In this document: one piece after another, positions 1 through 7,375 of the stretch | Layout of the letters: every line of letters begins with the position of its first letter | Position numbering within the stretch: the stretch's first letter is position 1 | NCBI GenBank assembly: GCA_902798615.1 | Contig: CADBXL010000003.1 | Coordinates: 1-64,000, forward strand | Source: an uncultured Bacteroidales bacterium | Lineage (GTDB): Bacteria > Bacteroidota > Bacteroidia > Bacteroidales > Bacteroidaceae | Direction: 5' to 3' | Length of the DNA stretch: 64,000 nucleotides | Program-made: the position numbers and the translations under genes | The notes under the pieces: model-generated | Seen by the model: the letters and a program-made list of their open reading frames with translations, nothing else | Database searches by the model: none | What the model was told of the DNA's origin: nothing

Positions 1-297
1 ATGTTTGCCGGCTGCACTTCACTTGAGGTTATTGAGTTCGACATGGCAGAATCAGCACAGGATGATATGTTTAGCCAATCTCGCGACAATTTCCTTACCT
101 GCAACGTAACAAACATGGCTGGTATGTTCGAGGGTTGCAAGTCATTGCATTATTTCGACCTTCAGAATCTTGATGTTCATAGCGTGAAGAATTTCAGCAA
201 TATGTTTGCTGGCTGTTCTTCTCTTGAGGACATGAACCTCACAGTAAACAAGAACGCTAACGACTCATCACTCACCGCTATCAACAGCATCGAATAA
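1..297 (+). CDS. BspA-like leucine-rich repeat surface protein, C-terminal fragment
   Basis: The reading frame is open from the first base and ends in TAA at 295-297, so the true start lies outside the window. The 98 visible residues contain two clear copies of the BspA/DUF285 repeat (MFAGCTSLE at the start and MFAGCSSLE near residue 68) and a third, MFEGCKSLH, near residue 42, spaced about 26-42 residues apart. This leucine-rich repeat family is found on exported surface proteins of Prevotella, Tannerella and relatives, where members bind host or microbial surfaces. No sorting domain is visible at the C-terminus; the protein simply ends after the last repeat with a polar tail. Confidence 0.75.
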   Translation: MFAGCTSLEVIEFDMAESAQDDMFSQSRDNFLTCNVTNMAGMFEGCKSLHYFDLQNLDVHSVKNFSNMFAGCSSLEDMNLTVNKNANDSSLTAINSIE

Positions 298-320
298 GAA
301 ATTAAGAGATTAATATATTA

Positions 321-376
321 AACGCAGAGACGCAAAGACGCAGAGCTTAAAAAACTTGCGACTTTGCGTCTTTTGC
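321..376. terminator. Hairpin of the 'aacgcagagacgcaaag' type after the BspA-like gene
   Basis: Bases 328-337 (agacgcaaag) pair with 362-371 (ctttgcgtct), followed by a short T-rich run. Similar 'acgcaaag' hairpins occur at 15142-15186, 18853-18907 and 40291-40350, so this is a dispersed repeat that probably also serves as a transcription end. The rest of the 298-582 spacer holds only the promoter described next. Confidence 0.5.
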
Positions 377-463
377 TATTTAACGAGAATTACTTCCCAA
401 ATCCATCCAAATTCCCTTCGCGTTTAATTCAATTCCCTTTCCCGTCTATTTTCCATTTGGAAA

Positions 464-495
464 TTTGGCGATTCAGAAATAAATCACTATCTTTG
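464..495 (+). promoter_or_regulatory. Bacteroidetes-type promoter for the 583 lipoprotein gene
   Basis: TTTG at 464-467 and TATCTTTG at 488-495 are separated by 20 bp, matching the Bacteroidetes -33/-7 consensus (TTTG, 19-21 bp, TAnnTTTG). Confidence 0.6.
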
Positions 496-582
496 TCCGC
501 AAATTATCAATCATTCGTATGAACAGGAATATAGGGAATTGCTTAATAAGCACCTCCCTTAACTACGAAAAAAGCAGACAAT

Positions 583-1011
583 ATGAAAAAGTTTATTATA
601 GCATGTTGCATTGGAATAGCACTCTATGTCGGTTGTTCTTTATTACCAGATTCCACAGAATTTGACGACAAGGCAACATTAGAGGATGTAATGGAAATGT
701 CTTTGCCCAACTACAAAGTGAAGCGATATGTTGCAGGCATTGCTGATCTTCATGGTGATTTCGATGATTCGATTTATATAGAATTCGATAACATCCCTTC
801 AAAAGCATTTATTGATAGTGTAAATCACAAAGTGAATGCTGCCGAAAATAAACGTTGGTCAAAACAGGATGAACATAGATATAGTTTCGAGGCGAGGTAT
901 GAAGATGGTGGAAGAACACCGAAATGCAGAGAAAAAGCAAACTGTTGGTATATCATTTTAGAATTCTCTGACAATTCCAAAGAAGCCATTATTAATTATG
1001 GATATTGGTAA
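583..1011 (+). CDS. Small predicted lipoprotein of unknown function
   Basis: This is a 142-residue protein with an N-terminal hydrophobic segment (residues 3-17) ending in a lipobox-like YVGC with Cys18, so it is probably a lipid-anchored envelope protein. The mature part is acidic and polar and has two extra cysteines near the C-terminus (CREKANC), which could form a disulfide. I recognise no family. A Bacteroidetes promoter lies 88 bp upstream, so it is likely a single-gene unit. It converges with the glycosidase operon on the other strand, with an 11-bp-periodic dyad between them. Confidence 0.65.
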   Translation: MKKFIIACCIGIALYVGCSLLPDSTEFDDKATLEDVMEMSLPNYKVKRYVAGIADLHGDFDDSIYIEFDNIPSKAFIDSVNHKVNAAENKRWSKQDEHRYSFEARYEDGGRTPKCREKANCWYIILEFSDNSKEAIINYGYW

Positions 1012-1081
1012 AAGCGCCAGAAACGTAATGCAGACTCATTTTTTTCTTGTAAATAACGTGATTTTTAGCGGAATAAATGGC

Positions 1082-1225
1082 TTGTAAATCCCAAGTAATT
1101 CCTATGTAAATCCGTTGTGTCTCCCATTTACTTAGGAACCAAACTCGGTGAAGGTCCGTTCTATGATAGGACTTAGAACGGACCTTCACCGAGTTTGGTT
1201 AGGAGGATCAACGGAGGAAGAGAGC
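1082..1225. repeat. 11-bp periodic dyad array (array 1)
   Basis: The spacer between the two convergent genes is built of 11-bp units. CC-containing units run through 1082-1125 (for example TTGTAAATCCC, AAGTAATTCCT, ATGTAAATCCG), then GG-containing units through 1171-1225. A 27-bp inverted repeat lies inside (1137-1163 with 1174-1200, arms beginning AACCAAACTCGGTGAAGG). It ends 2 bp before the stop codon of the GH36 gene, so it may act as a two-way terminator, though no T-tract is present. Confidence 0.7.
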
Positions 1226-1227
1226 AT

Positions 1228-3540
1228 TTACTGCGCCTCGAGCTCCAGCACTCTACTTGACCAGTCGTTGCGCTTGCCGTAGTCAACATTGTGGGCGTAA
1301 GGCATTTCGAGACCAGTCTGCATGAGATATGCTCCGCTGTATGTCTTGCCCTCGCAAGAGAGAGGCGTGTCGTCAACACGGTTGAGCTCGTGGATGCGAT
1401 ACATGCGGTTGGCATCGAGTCCCGACATGCGGATACGTGGCAGGTGCTGATTCTTGAATGTCTCGAGCTTCCACCAGAAGAACACGGCTTTCTGCTTGTC
1501 GGATGACACATACATGAGCGATGCGAGGTTATCGCCAGCGTATGGCGAATGAAGGCGATAGAGGTCGCCAAACTGAACGACAGGACGGATGCGCTTGTAG
1601 TCGGTTATTGCCTGTCGGCAGAATGCTTTCTCCTCGTCGGTCATGTTCTTAGGCTGTATCTCCATGCCCAGACGGCCAGACATAGCCACGTCGCAACGGA
1701 ACTTGATGGAGGTGGTGCGATATACGGCATGGTTAGGCACGGCAGAGATATGACTTGCCATTGCTATTGCAGGGAAGAAATAGCTGGTGCCCCATTGCAT
1801 GAAGATGCGCTGGAGGGCATCGGTATTGTCGCTTACCCAGAACTCGTCAAAGTATGGCAGGAGACCGTAGTTGGCACGTCCGCCTCCTGAGGCACAATCC
1901 TGAATGACCACGTCAGGGTACTTGGCACGCACTCGCTCGCACACGTTTATCAGTCCGCGGTGATACTCTATGTAGAGGTGGCTCTGGTCAGCCATAGGGA
2001 GATACTGCGAGCCGTGGTTCATAACAGGGGCATTGGCATCCCACTTGATATAGGCAATCTCCGGATACTTGGTGAGGAGGTTATCAACGATGGAGAAGAC
2101 ATAGTCCTGCACCTTCGGATTTGAGAGGTCGAGGACAACCTGCGTACCGCCTCGTCCCTGAACAGGCTCACGCCCTGGAGCCTTGATGATCCAGTCGGGA
2201 TGCTTCTCGTAGAGCTCGGAGGTGGTGTTAGCCATTTCTGGCTCAATCCAGATACCGAATTTCACGCCGTTCTTCTTCGCATCGGCAAGGAGTCGCTCAA
2301 TGCCTTCGGGCAGTTTCTTGGTATCAACAACCCAGTCGCCAAGGGCTGCGTTGTCGGTGATGCGGCGGTATTTATTGCCAAACCAACCGTCATCCATTAC
2401 GAAGAGCTCACCGCCCATTGATGCTATGTCGTGCATCATCTGATCCATGCCCTCGTGGTTGATGTCGAAATACACGCCTTCCCAAGAGTTGAGCAGAATC
2501 ATACGCTCCTTGTCGCCGTGACGGAGCATATACTTACGCGCCCATGAGTGGAATGTCTGGCTCACGCCGTTAGTTCCGCTGACGGAATAGGTATAGGCAG
2601 AGCGCGGTGTGGTGAAAGTCTCGCCTTTTTTGAGATGATACTCGGAGTTATCGGGATTGATACCTGCAAAATACTGGTGATAGTCGGTTTCGTCAGTATC
2701 AATAGTGATACGGAAGTTACCGCTGTAGCAGAGGGCGGCGCCTATGACATCGCCTGCATTCTCACGGGCAGGACCATCGAGTGAGAGCATCACCTCGTTG
2801 CGGTCGGAGGTGGCATTGCGGAGTCCGTCCTTGTTCTTTATCTCAAGCAGTCCGTTCTTCAGAGGCTGCTCAATGAGCTGTCCCTCACTTGCCCATGAGC
2901 CGTGGAAATGGGTGACGTGCACGTTGCCGCGACGCACAGGGAGGAGAGGGTTATAGAACTGCGTGAGAGTTACGGTTTTCTTCTCGTCGTTTCTGATATC
3001 CGTCCATGACTCAAGCATATCGAGGTCGCTGTATGCGAGATAGTAGAGGTGAACGGTTGTAGGATATAGAGGGTCTTTGAGGGTGACGGTGAGCAACTGC
3101 CCAGAGCGCGTTTCGCCATTAGGGGCTTTCTCGGTGTGGGTGGTTACCTTATAATCATCGATGACAAGGTTTGTTGACAGGTTGCCATCTGCATGGCGCA
3201 TGGCAAGGCACACCTCATTCATAGTATGCGTTGCGCCGTAGGCGGGATAGACCTCGGATCGTGTCCAGTTATCGTCCTTCAGCTTCTGGAGGTTGGCGAT
3301 GTCAGCATTGCCGATGGCAGGGCCATAGTAGAGGAACTGAGGCTCTGCGCCTTTGTCAAGGTCGAGGACAAAGGAGGTGTGAGGGGTGGAAAGGGAAACG
3401 TTTTCGGCGAAGGCGGGCATACAAAAGAACAACCCGAACACCACGACCCCTTTCTGCCCTATGGGCATCTTTCCCCGTGAAGGGGCAAGAAGCTGGCGCA
3501 GAACGGGCCATTCGTTAATTTTTTTTGATAGTATATTCAT
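1228..3540 (-). CDS. GH36 alpha-galactosidase, exported
   Basis: The 770-residue protein has the GH36 layout: N-terminal beta-sandwich, (beta/alpha)8 barrel and C-terminal beta domain. By family alignment the nucleophile is Asp501 in YIKWDANAP and the acid/base is Asp571 in FWVSDNTDA; the VMDDGWFG and CASGGGR motifs are also present. It should remove alpha-1,6-galactose from galactomannan or galactosylated oligosaccharides. The N-terminus is odd: between the start codon and the hydrophobic core (VVVFGLFFCMPAFA) are about 20 residues encoded by a dispersed palindromic repeat (LLAPSRGKMPIGQK), so the signal peptide n-region is unusually long. It is the last gene of the minus-strand operon, 101 bp after the epimerase. 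Confidence 0.9.
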   Translation of the reverse strand: MNILSKKINEWPVLRQLLAPSRGKMPIGQKGVVVFGLFFCMPAFAENVSLSTPHTSFVLDLDKGAEPQFLYYGPAIGNADIANLQKLKDDNWTRSEVYPAYGATHTMNEVCLAMRHADGNLSTNLVIDDYKVTTHTEKAPNGETRSGQLLTVTLKDPLYPTTVHLYYLAYSDLDMLESWTDIRNDEKKTVTLTQFYNPLLPVRRGNVHVTHFHGSWASEGQLIEQPLKNGLLEIKNKDGLRNATSDRNEVMLSLDGPARENAGDVIGAALCYSGNFRITIDTDETDYHQYFAGINPDNSEYHLKKGETFTTPRSAYTYSVSGTNGVSQTFHSWARKYMLRHGDKERMILLNSWEGVYFDINHEGMDQMMHDIASMGGELFVMDDGWFGNKYRRITDNAALGDWVVDTKKLPEGIERLLADAKKNGVKFGIWIEPEMANTTSELYEKHPDWIIKAPGREPVQGRGGTQVVLDLSNPKVQDYVFSIVDNLLTKYPEIAYIKWDANAPVMNHGSQYLPMADQSHLYIEYHRGLINVCERVRAKYPDVVIQDCASGGGRANYGLLPYFDEFWVSDNTDALQRIFMQWGTSYFFPAIAMASHISAVPNHAVYRTTSIKFRCDVAMSGRLGMEIQPKNMTDEEKAFCRQAITDYKRIRPVVQFGDLYRLHSPYAGDNLASLMYVSSDKQKAVFFWWKLETFKNQHLPRIRMSGLDANRMYRIHELNRVDDTPLSCEGKTYSGAYLMQTGLEMPYAHNVDYGKRNDWSSRVLELEAQ
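3446..3500. repeat. Palindromic repeat (family B) inside the GH36 signal region
   Basis: The segment acccctttctgccctatggg and onward to agctggcgc matches a copy at 52540-52593 and, inverted, 52622-52677. Here it is translated in frame as part of the GH36 leader; the other copies are intergenic. Confidence 0.7.
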
Positions 3541-3541
3541 T

Positions 3542-3641
3542 GCACTTTTAATTACTTATATTATTCTTAAAACTTTTGGCTAAACCCTTTTGCGCGGCTC
3601 TCCCTTCCCCATTACGGGGGAAGGGTTGGGGTTAGGGGTTG
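3542..3641. repeat. Short GC-rich palindrome in the GH36/epimerase spacer
   Basis: Around 3600-3635 the sequence cccttccccattacggggga folds on itself. It resembles the other GC-rich palindromes in the operon spacers. Nothing else is visible here. Confidence 0.5.
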
Positions 3642-4991
3642 CTATTGCAGAGTTCTCTCTATAATCTCCAAGCACATCCTTGAATTGTGGTAAGGGCATT
3701 TCCAGAAGCCGGCATGATCATCCTTGCGGTTGATGTTTCGCTCTGGGTCACGACTCCAGTACCACTCACCGAGGTCGTGGTCGATGAGATTATCCTTGAT
3801 ATACTGCCAGCAACGGAGAGCCTTCTGAAGAGCAGCCTCATCGCCAAAATGCTGATAGATGTTATAGAAGCCCACGACGGTTTCTGCCTGTACCCACCAA
3901 TGGCGGTCGGCATCCACATGTCCAGTATCGAGATTAGCCTCATGCGTCATAGAGCCGTCGGCATTGAGCCCTTTCTCAGAAGCCTTGGCAACAAGCTGCA
4001 CGATAGGCTCTACCTTCGCCAATACCTCCTCGTCACCAAGAACAAGGGCAGCCTCATGCAAGAGCCATGAACACTCTATGTCGTGACCGTAGGACTCCAG
4101 CCAACCAGCTCCGCGAGTCCAGTCTTTCTCAAAGAACAAGTCAAGATGATGCGTCTCTGGATTGAGGATCTTATCGCAGAAAATATTGATGAGGTTTCGG
4201 AGAGAGGTTTCTACCTTGAGGAGGAGACCCTCTAAATCTCCCTGCATAGGGAGACTTTTAGGCACTCCGGCTCCCTCCCTATGGGGGAGGGCGGGGGGAG
4301 AGGCCGTTTTTAACACCCTATACAGGTTGGCATAAGGTTCGATGATATGCAGATGCGTGTTCTGCGACTTAGGATAGTTGGCATCAAGCTCGGAGAGACG
4401 CATATCAGCAATTTCGCCCCACTCTCGGGTACATGCCTCTATATAGCCGTTATACACCTCGTCAAGGGAATGCTCCTCAATGCAGGTGAAGAGACTGATA
4501 CACACGCCGAGAGCCTTCTGAACATCTTCTTCACTTACGGAAGCATCAGGACGTTGACGAAGGGCACGGACATATTCGCTCATGCCATAGAGCATGAAGC
4601 CGAGGGCATAGAACTGCTTCTTTGTGTCGATGGGATTACCTTTATAGTCGAGTTCCCAGTATGTGCCTCCATACACGGTGTCGATGAAATGCTCAAGGAT
4701 ATAGTCCTTGGCACGGGTAGCCGCCGCGAGATACTCAGGCTTGCCGAGCACACGATAGGCAGCAGAGAAGCTCCACAGGATTCGGGCATTGAGTATTCCG
4801 CCCTTGCTTGCCTCCTTTACGAGCACTCCCTCACCTGTCATACGACCATAGAAGCCGCCGTTTTCCTCATCCTGAAACCTGAGCCAGAAAGGGAGGATGT
4901 TGTTCTCAAGGCAAGAAAGAAGTTCAGACCTAAGGTTCCCCTCCACCTCCCCCGAGGGGGAGAGATTTTTAGATAGTATTTTCTCGCACAT
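3642..4991 (-). CDS. AGE-family 2-epimerase (cellobiose/mannobiose 2-epimerase)
   Basis: The protein belongs to the N-acylglucosamine/cellobiose 2-epimerase family, an (alpha/alpha)6 barrel that interconverts Glc and Man at the reducing end of beta-1,4 disaccharides in the cytoplasm. Visible motifs include GGFYGRM, ARILWSFSAAYR, GGTYWELD, a His-rich region (GHVDADRHWWVQAE) and WKCPYHNSRM. I chose the ATG at 4991 (449 residues); a longer frame uses a GTG that overlaps the preceding GH74 gene. Two palindromic repeats are translated in frame: one near residues 10-20 (SPSGEVEG) and one of about 31 residues in mid-protein (ASPPALPHREGAG...) in a loop before SLRNLINIF. Next to GH130 and GH26 it should convert mannobiose to mannosylglucose, as in the described Bacteroides fragilis pathway. 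Confidence 0.88.
   Translation of the reverse strand: MCEKILSKNLSPSGEVEGNLRSELLSCLENNILPFWLRFQDEENGGFYGRMTGEGVLVKEASKGGILNARILWSFSAAYRVLGKPEYLAAATRAKDYILEHFIDTVYGGTYWELDYKGNPIDTKKQFYALGFMLYGMSEYVRALRQRPDASVSEEDVQKALGVCISLFTCIEEHSLDEVYNGYIEACTREWGEIADMRLSELDANYPKSQNTHLHIIEPYANLYRVLKTASPPALPHREGAGVPKSLPMQGDLEGLLLKVETSLRNLINIFCDKILNPETHHLDLFFEKDWTRGAGWLESYGHDIECSWLLHEAALVLGDEEVLAKVEPIVQLVAKASEKGLNADGSMTHEANLDTGHVDADRHWWVQAETVVGFYNIYQHFGDEAALQKALRCWQYIKDNLIDHDLGEWYWSRDPERNINRKDDHAGFWKCPYHNSRMCLEIIERTLQ
4220..4305. repeat. Palindromic repeats (family A) inserted in frame in the epimerase gene
   Basis: Bases 4267-4305 are a copy (minus orientation) of the 41-bp GC-rich palindrome, with a second small palindrome (ctccctgcatagggag) just before it at 4238-4253. 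Together they add about 31 residues without breaking the frame. Confidence 0.75.
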
Positions 4992-5031
4992 ATAAGATGT
5001 ATATAGGTAATTCGTAATTAGTAATTTGTAA

Positions 5032-7362
5032 TTATTTCTCTGTTCCCATGATTGTGCCGCGACCGTGAGTTCCGATATACACACGACCGAAATCCTGCAT
5101 ATCACCGACTATGTGGAGGAGCTTACCGAACTGATGTTCATCATCGTTGATTCTCATCCATGACTGAGCATTATCAACGGAACGGAAGATACCATACTGC
5201 CCATTGACCACTCCAATAAGATATAGAGTGGGATAGTTCTTGCCTTCAGCAGCCTTGCCTATGCCAGAACCAGTGATAAGGCGGACATGGTTCTTTTGTA
5301 CAATATTGATATTATTCCCTGAAGATGTGAGTACAGATGCGAGGTCAAGGAAATAAAGGCCGTCGTATGCAGCAAGCCATAACTCACCACTATGTCCGGG
5401 TATGCTATACACACGATCCTGACCGCCTCGTATATCGCCACGGTTCTCTCCTGTACGCGCATCGGTGGAATGCGTCACGATGTGGAGATTCAACTTATAT
5501 TCCCTGAAAGAGCGTGCGGCATCGGTACTTACATACAGCAGTTGCTTCCTTACATCCACGGCATAGAATAACTCGTCGTTCTCCTTATCGGCTATGACCT
5601 TGATATTTGCAGGCAAGCCCTGACATTGAGTCCAGGTAACGCCCTTGTCGGTAGTGAACGCTGGTTGCTTGCGCTCTGGAGTCCATACCCACGTAGTGCC
5701 ATCAGCCGACATTGCCACATGACCATGCTCAGGCTCGCCCTTCTCGCCCGGCTTGACATTACCAGGCACATTGGTACAAGCCACCCACGACTTTCCTCCG
5801 TCCTCAGAATAAGAGACAGGAGCATCCTTGGTGAGATGATTGAAGATATTGCCACAACGCAGCATCAACTCAGGCTTATGCCAGGCACCGCACACACCAT
5901 CGGTATTGCCGAATGAAGGATCATGGTTAGCACCAGTTTCAACAGGCTTGGTGAGGTCATAATATGTGAAGCCGCCATAATCGCCAACTCCAGTAAGGAG
6001 ATGAGCGCCAGACGGAGGACAGTAGAGCTCAAGAGGCACGGTTTCCTCTATGCCTGTTGACATTATCTGCCACTTCACCTTCTCATTCTTCTTCTCAACG
6101 CTACTGAGGTTGAATGTCTCCCAACCTCCAAAGCCGGTAGTGAAGATGGCATGCTCGGAGTTGAACGGATCAATCTCGATGTCAAACATCCAATGCAGAG
6201 GGGCAACCTTGGTGTATGGAGCAAGGGAGTTGTCATCCTCATAGCCATGCTTGTATATTGCTTTCCATGTCTTTCCTGCATCGGTAGAGCGGAATATCTC
6301 ATCCGTATGGTTGCCGCCCTTCTCCCAAAGGCAATGGGTAGTTACGACAACGTGCCTTGCATTACGTGGATCAACGCATACGGCAGCATATCCGAAACCA
6401 GCCTTACCGTTCTCACCAACTCGCAAAGGGGTTATATCCTGCCACTTGCCATTGAGGGTGTTGTATTTCCACACGGCACCATCGGTCATGTTAGAAGGGC
6501 CTGGAGTATCAGCGTAAGTGATATAGAGCTGACCATCAGAAGCCAATGACATGTGGGTTGGACGTAAGCCCAGAGGTTGCTTTGCCACAGGAGCCCATGT
6601 CTCTCCCCCATCCTTGCTCACGAAAACGCTCTCATATTCACGCTGCGAACAGGTGACATAGATTGTCTGGGTAACATTCTTGCCATTGTCAGCCTTGGCA
6701 TCGCTCACAAAGAGCACACCATTGACGCCACAGCCATTGAGACCCATCCAACCACCTCTGTCTCTTGGATCAAATTTCTCCTTGACATCAGGAAAGGCAG
6801 TTACCTTCTCCCAGTTCACGCCCCTGTCGGTTGAACGCCAGAGACCGTCAAGACGGGTGCCGAAATAGATTACATTCTCATTCAGAGGGTCAACCATCAT
6901 ACGCTCGCCATTGCCACGACCGCCCTCGTTTCCTCCCATGAGGATAGGAACATCCGTGCGCAGGAAAGTCTTGCCATAGTCATCAGAACGAAGGATAGAG
7001 CCTTGAAGCGTGGTGTAAGTGCCACAAGCCATATATACACGCTCAGGGTGCTTAGGATCGAGGGCAATGGACTCAACGCCTTGCAGATTGGAATCAGCCT
7101 CGGAAAGCCAATCCAATAGCTGCACCCAGCGTTTCTGAGAGTTATCCCAACGATAGGCACCACCCATATCTGTGCGACAATAACGAAGTCCCTCAACCGT
7201 AGGATGGCAGATTATGCCATCGACAAAGCCACCACCGACAACTGGCACACTCGTCCATGTGTAAGGAACAGAAACCGAACTCAGTTTCTGTGAAAACGTA
7301 GGGGTGACACCGCCGAACATAATCAGCAGTGCCACTCCAAACTTATTTAAATCCAAAAACAT
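5032..7362 (-). CDS. GH74 family endo-xyloglucanase-like glycosidase, exported
   Basis: The 776-residue protein has a signal peptide (MFLDLNKFGVALLIMFGG..., cleavage near SQ-KL) and repeated beta-propeller signatures (RSDDYGKTF, RSTDRGVNW, SKDGGETW, RSTDAGKTW, SEDGGKSW), as expected for the two seven-bladed propellers of GH74. The catalytic aspartates by family alignment are Asp65 in YCRTDMGGAYRWD and Asp461 in VGDYGGF. Family members cleave the beta-1,4-glucan backbone of xyloglucan, endo or from the reducing end. It lies 13 bp after the GH31 gene and 40 bp before the epimerase, so it is in the operon. The precise mode of action cannot be read from sequence. Confidence 0.87.
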   Translation of the reverse strand: MFLDLNKFGVALLIMFGGVTPTFSQKLSSVSVPYTWTSVPVVGGGFVDGIICHPTVEGLRYCRTDMGGAYRWDNSQKRWVQLLDWLSEADSNLQGVESIALDPKHPERVYMACGTYTTLQGSILRSDDYGKTFLRTDVPILMGGNEGGRGNGERMMVDPLNENVIYFGTRLDGLWRSTDRGVNWEKVTAFPDVKEKFDPRDRGGWMGLNGCGVNGVLFVSDAKADNGKNVTQTIYVTCSQREYESVFVSKDGGETWAPVAKQPLGLRPTHMSLASDGQLYITYADTPGPSNMTDGAVWKYNTLNGKWQDITPLRVGENGKAGFGYAAVCVDPRNARHVVVTTHCLWEKGGNHTDEIFRSTDAGKTWKAIYKHGYEDDNSLAPYTKVAPLHWMFDIEIDPFNSEHAIFTTGFGGWETFNLSSVEKKNEKVKWQIMSTGIEETVPLELYCPPSGAHLLTGVGDYGGFTYYDLTKPVETGANHDPSFGNTDGVCGAWHKPELMLRCGNIFNHLTKDAPVSYSEDGGKSWVACTNVPGNVKPGEKGEPEHGHVAMSADGTTWVWTPERKQPAFTTDKGVTWTQCQGLPANIKVIADKENDELFYAVDVRKQLLYVSTDAARSFREYKLNLHIVTHSTDARTGENRGDIRGGQDRVYSIPGHSGELWLAAYDGLYFLDLASVLTSSGNNINIVQKNHVRLITGSGIGKAAEGKNYPTLYLIGVVNGQYGIFRSVDNAQSWMRINDDEHQFGKLLHIVGDMQDFGRVYIGTHGRGTIMGTEK

Positions 7363-7375
7363 GAAAAGAATAGTA

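Noticed and set aside
421..480. An eighth 11-bp array before the 583 gene
   Set aside because: Some TCC spacing fits, but the register is lost after two or three units.
4992..5105. Longer start for the epimerase
   Set aside because: It begins with GTG inside the GH74 gene and adds residues not expected in the family.
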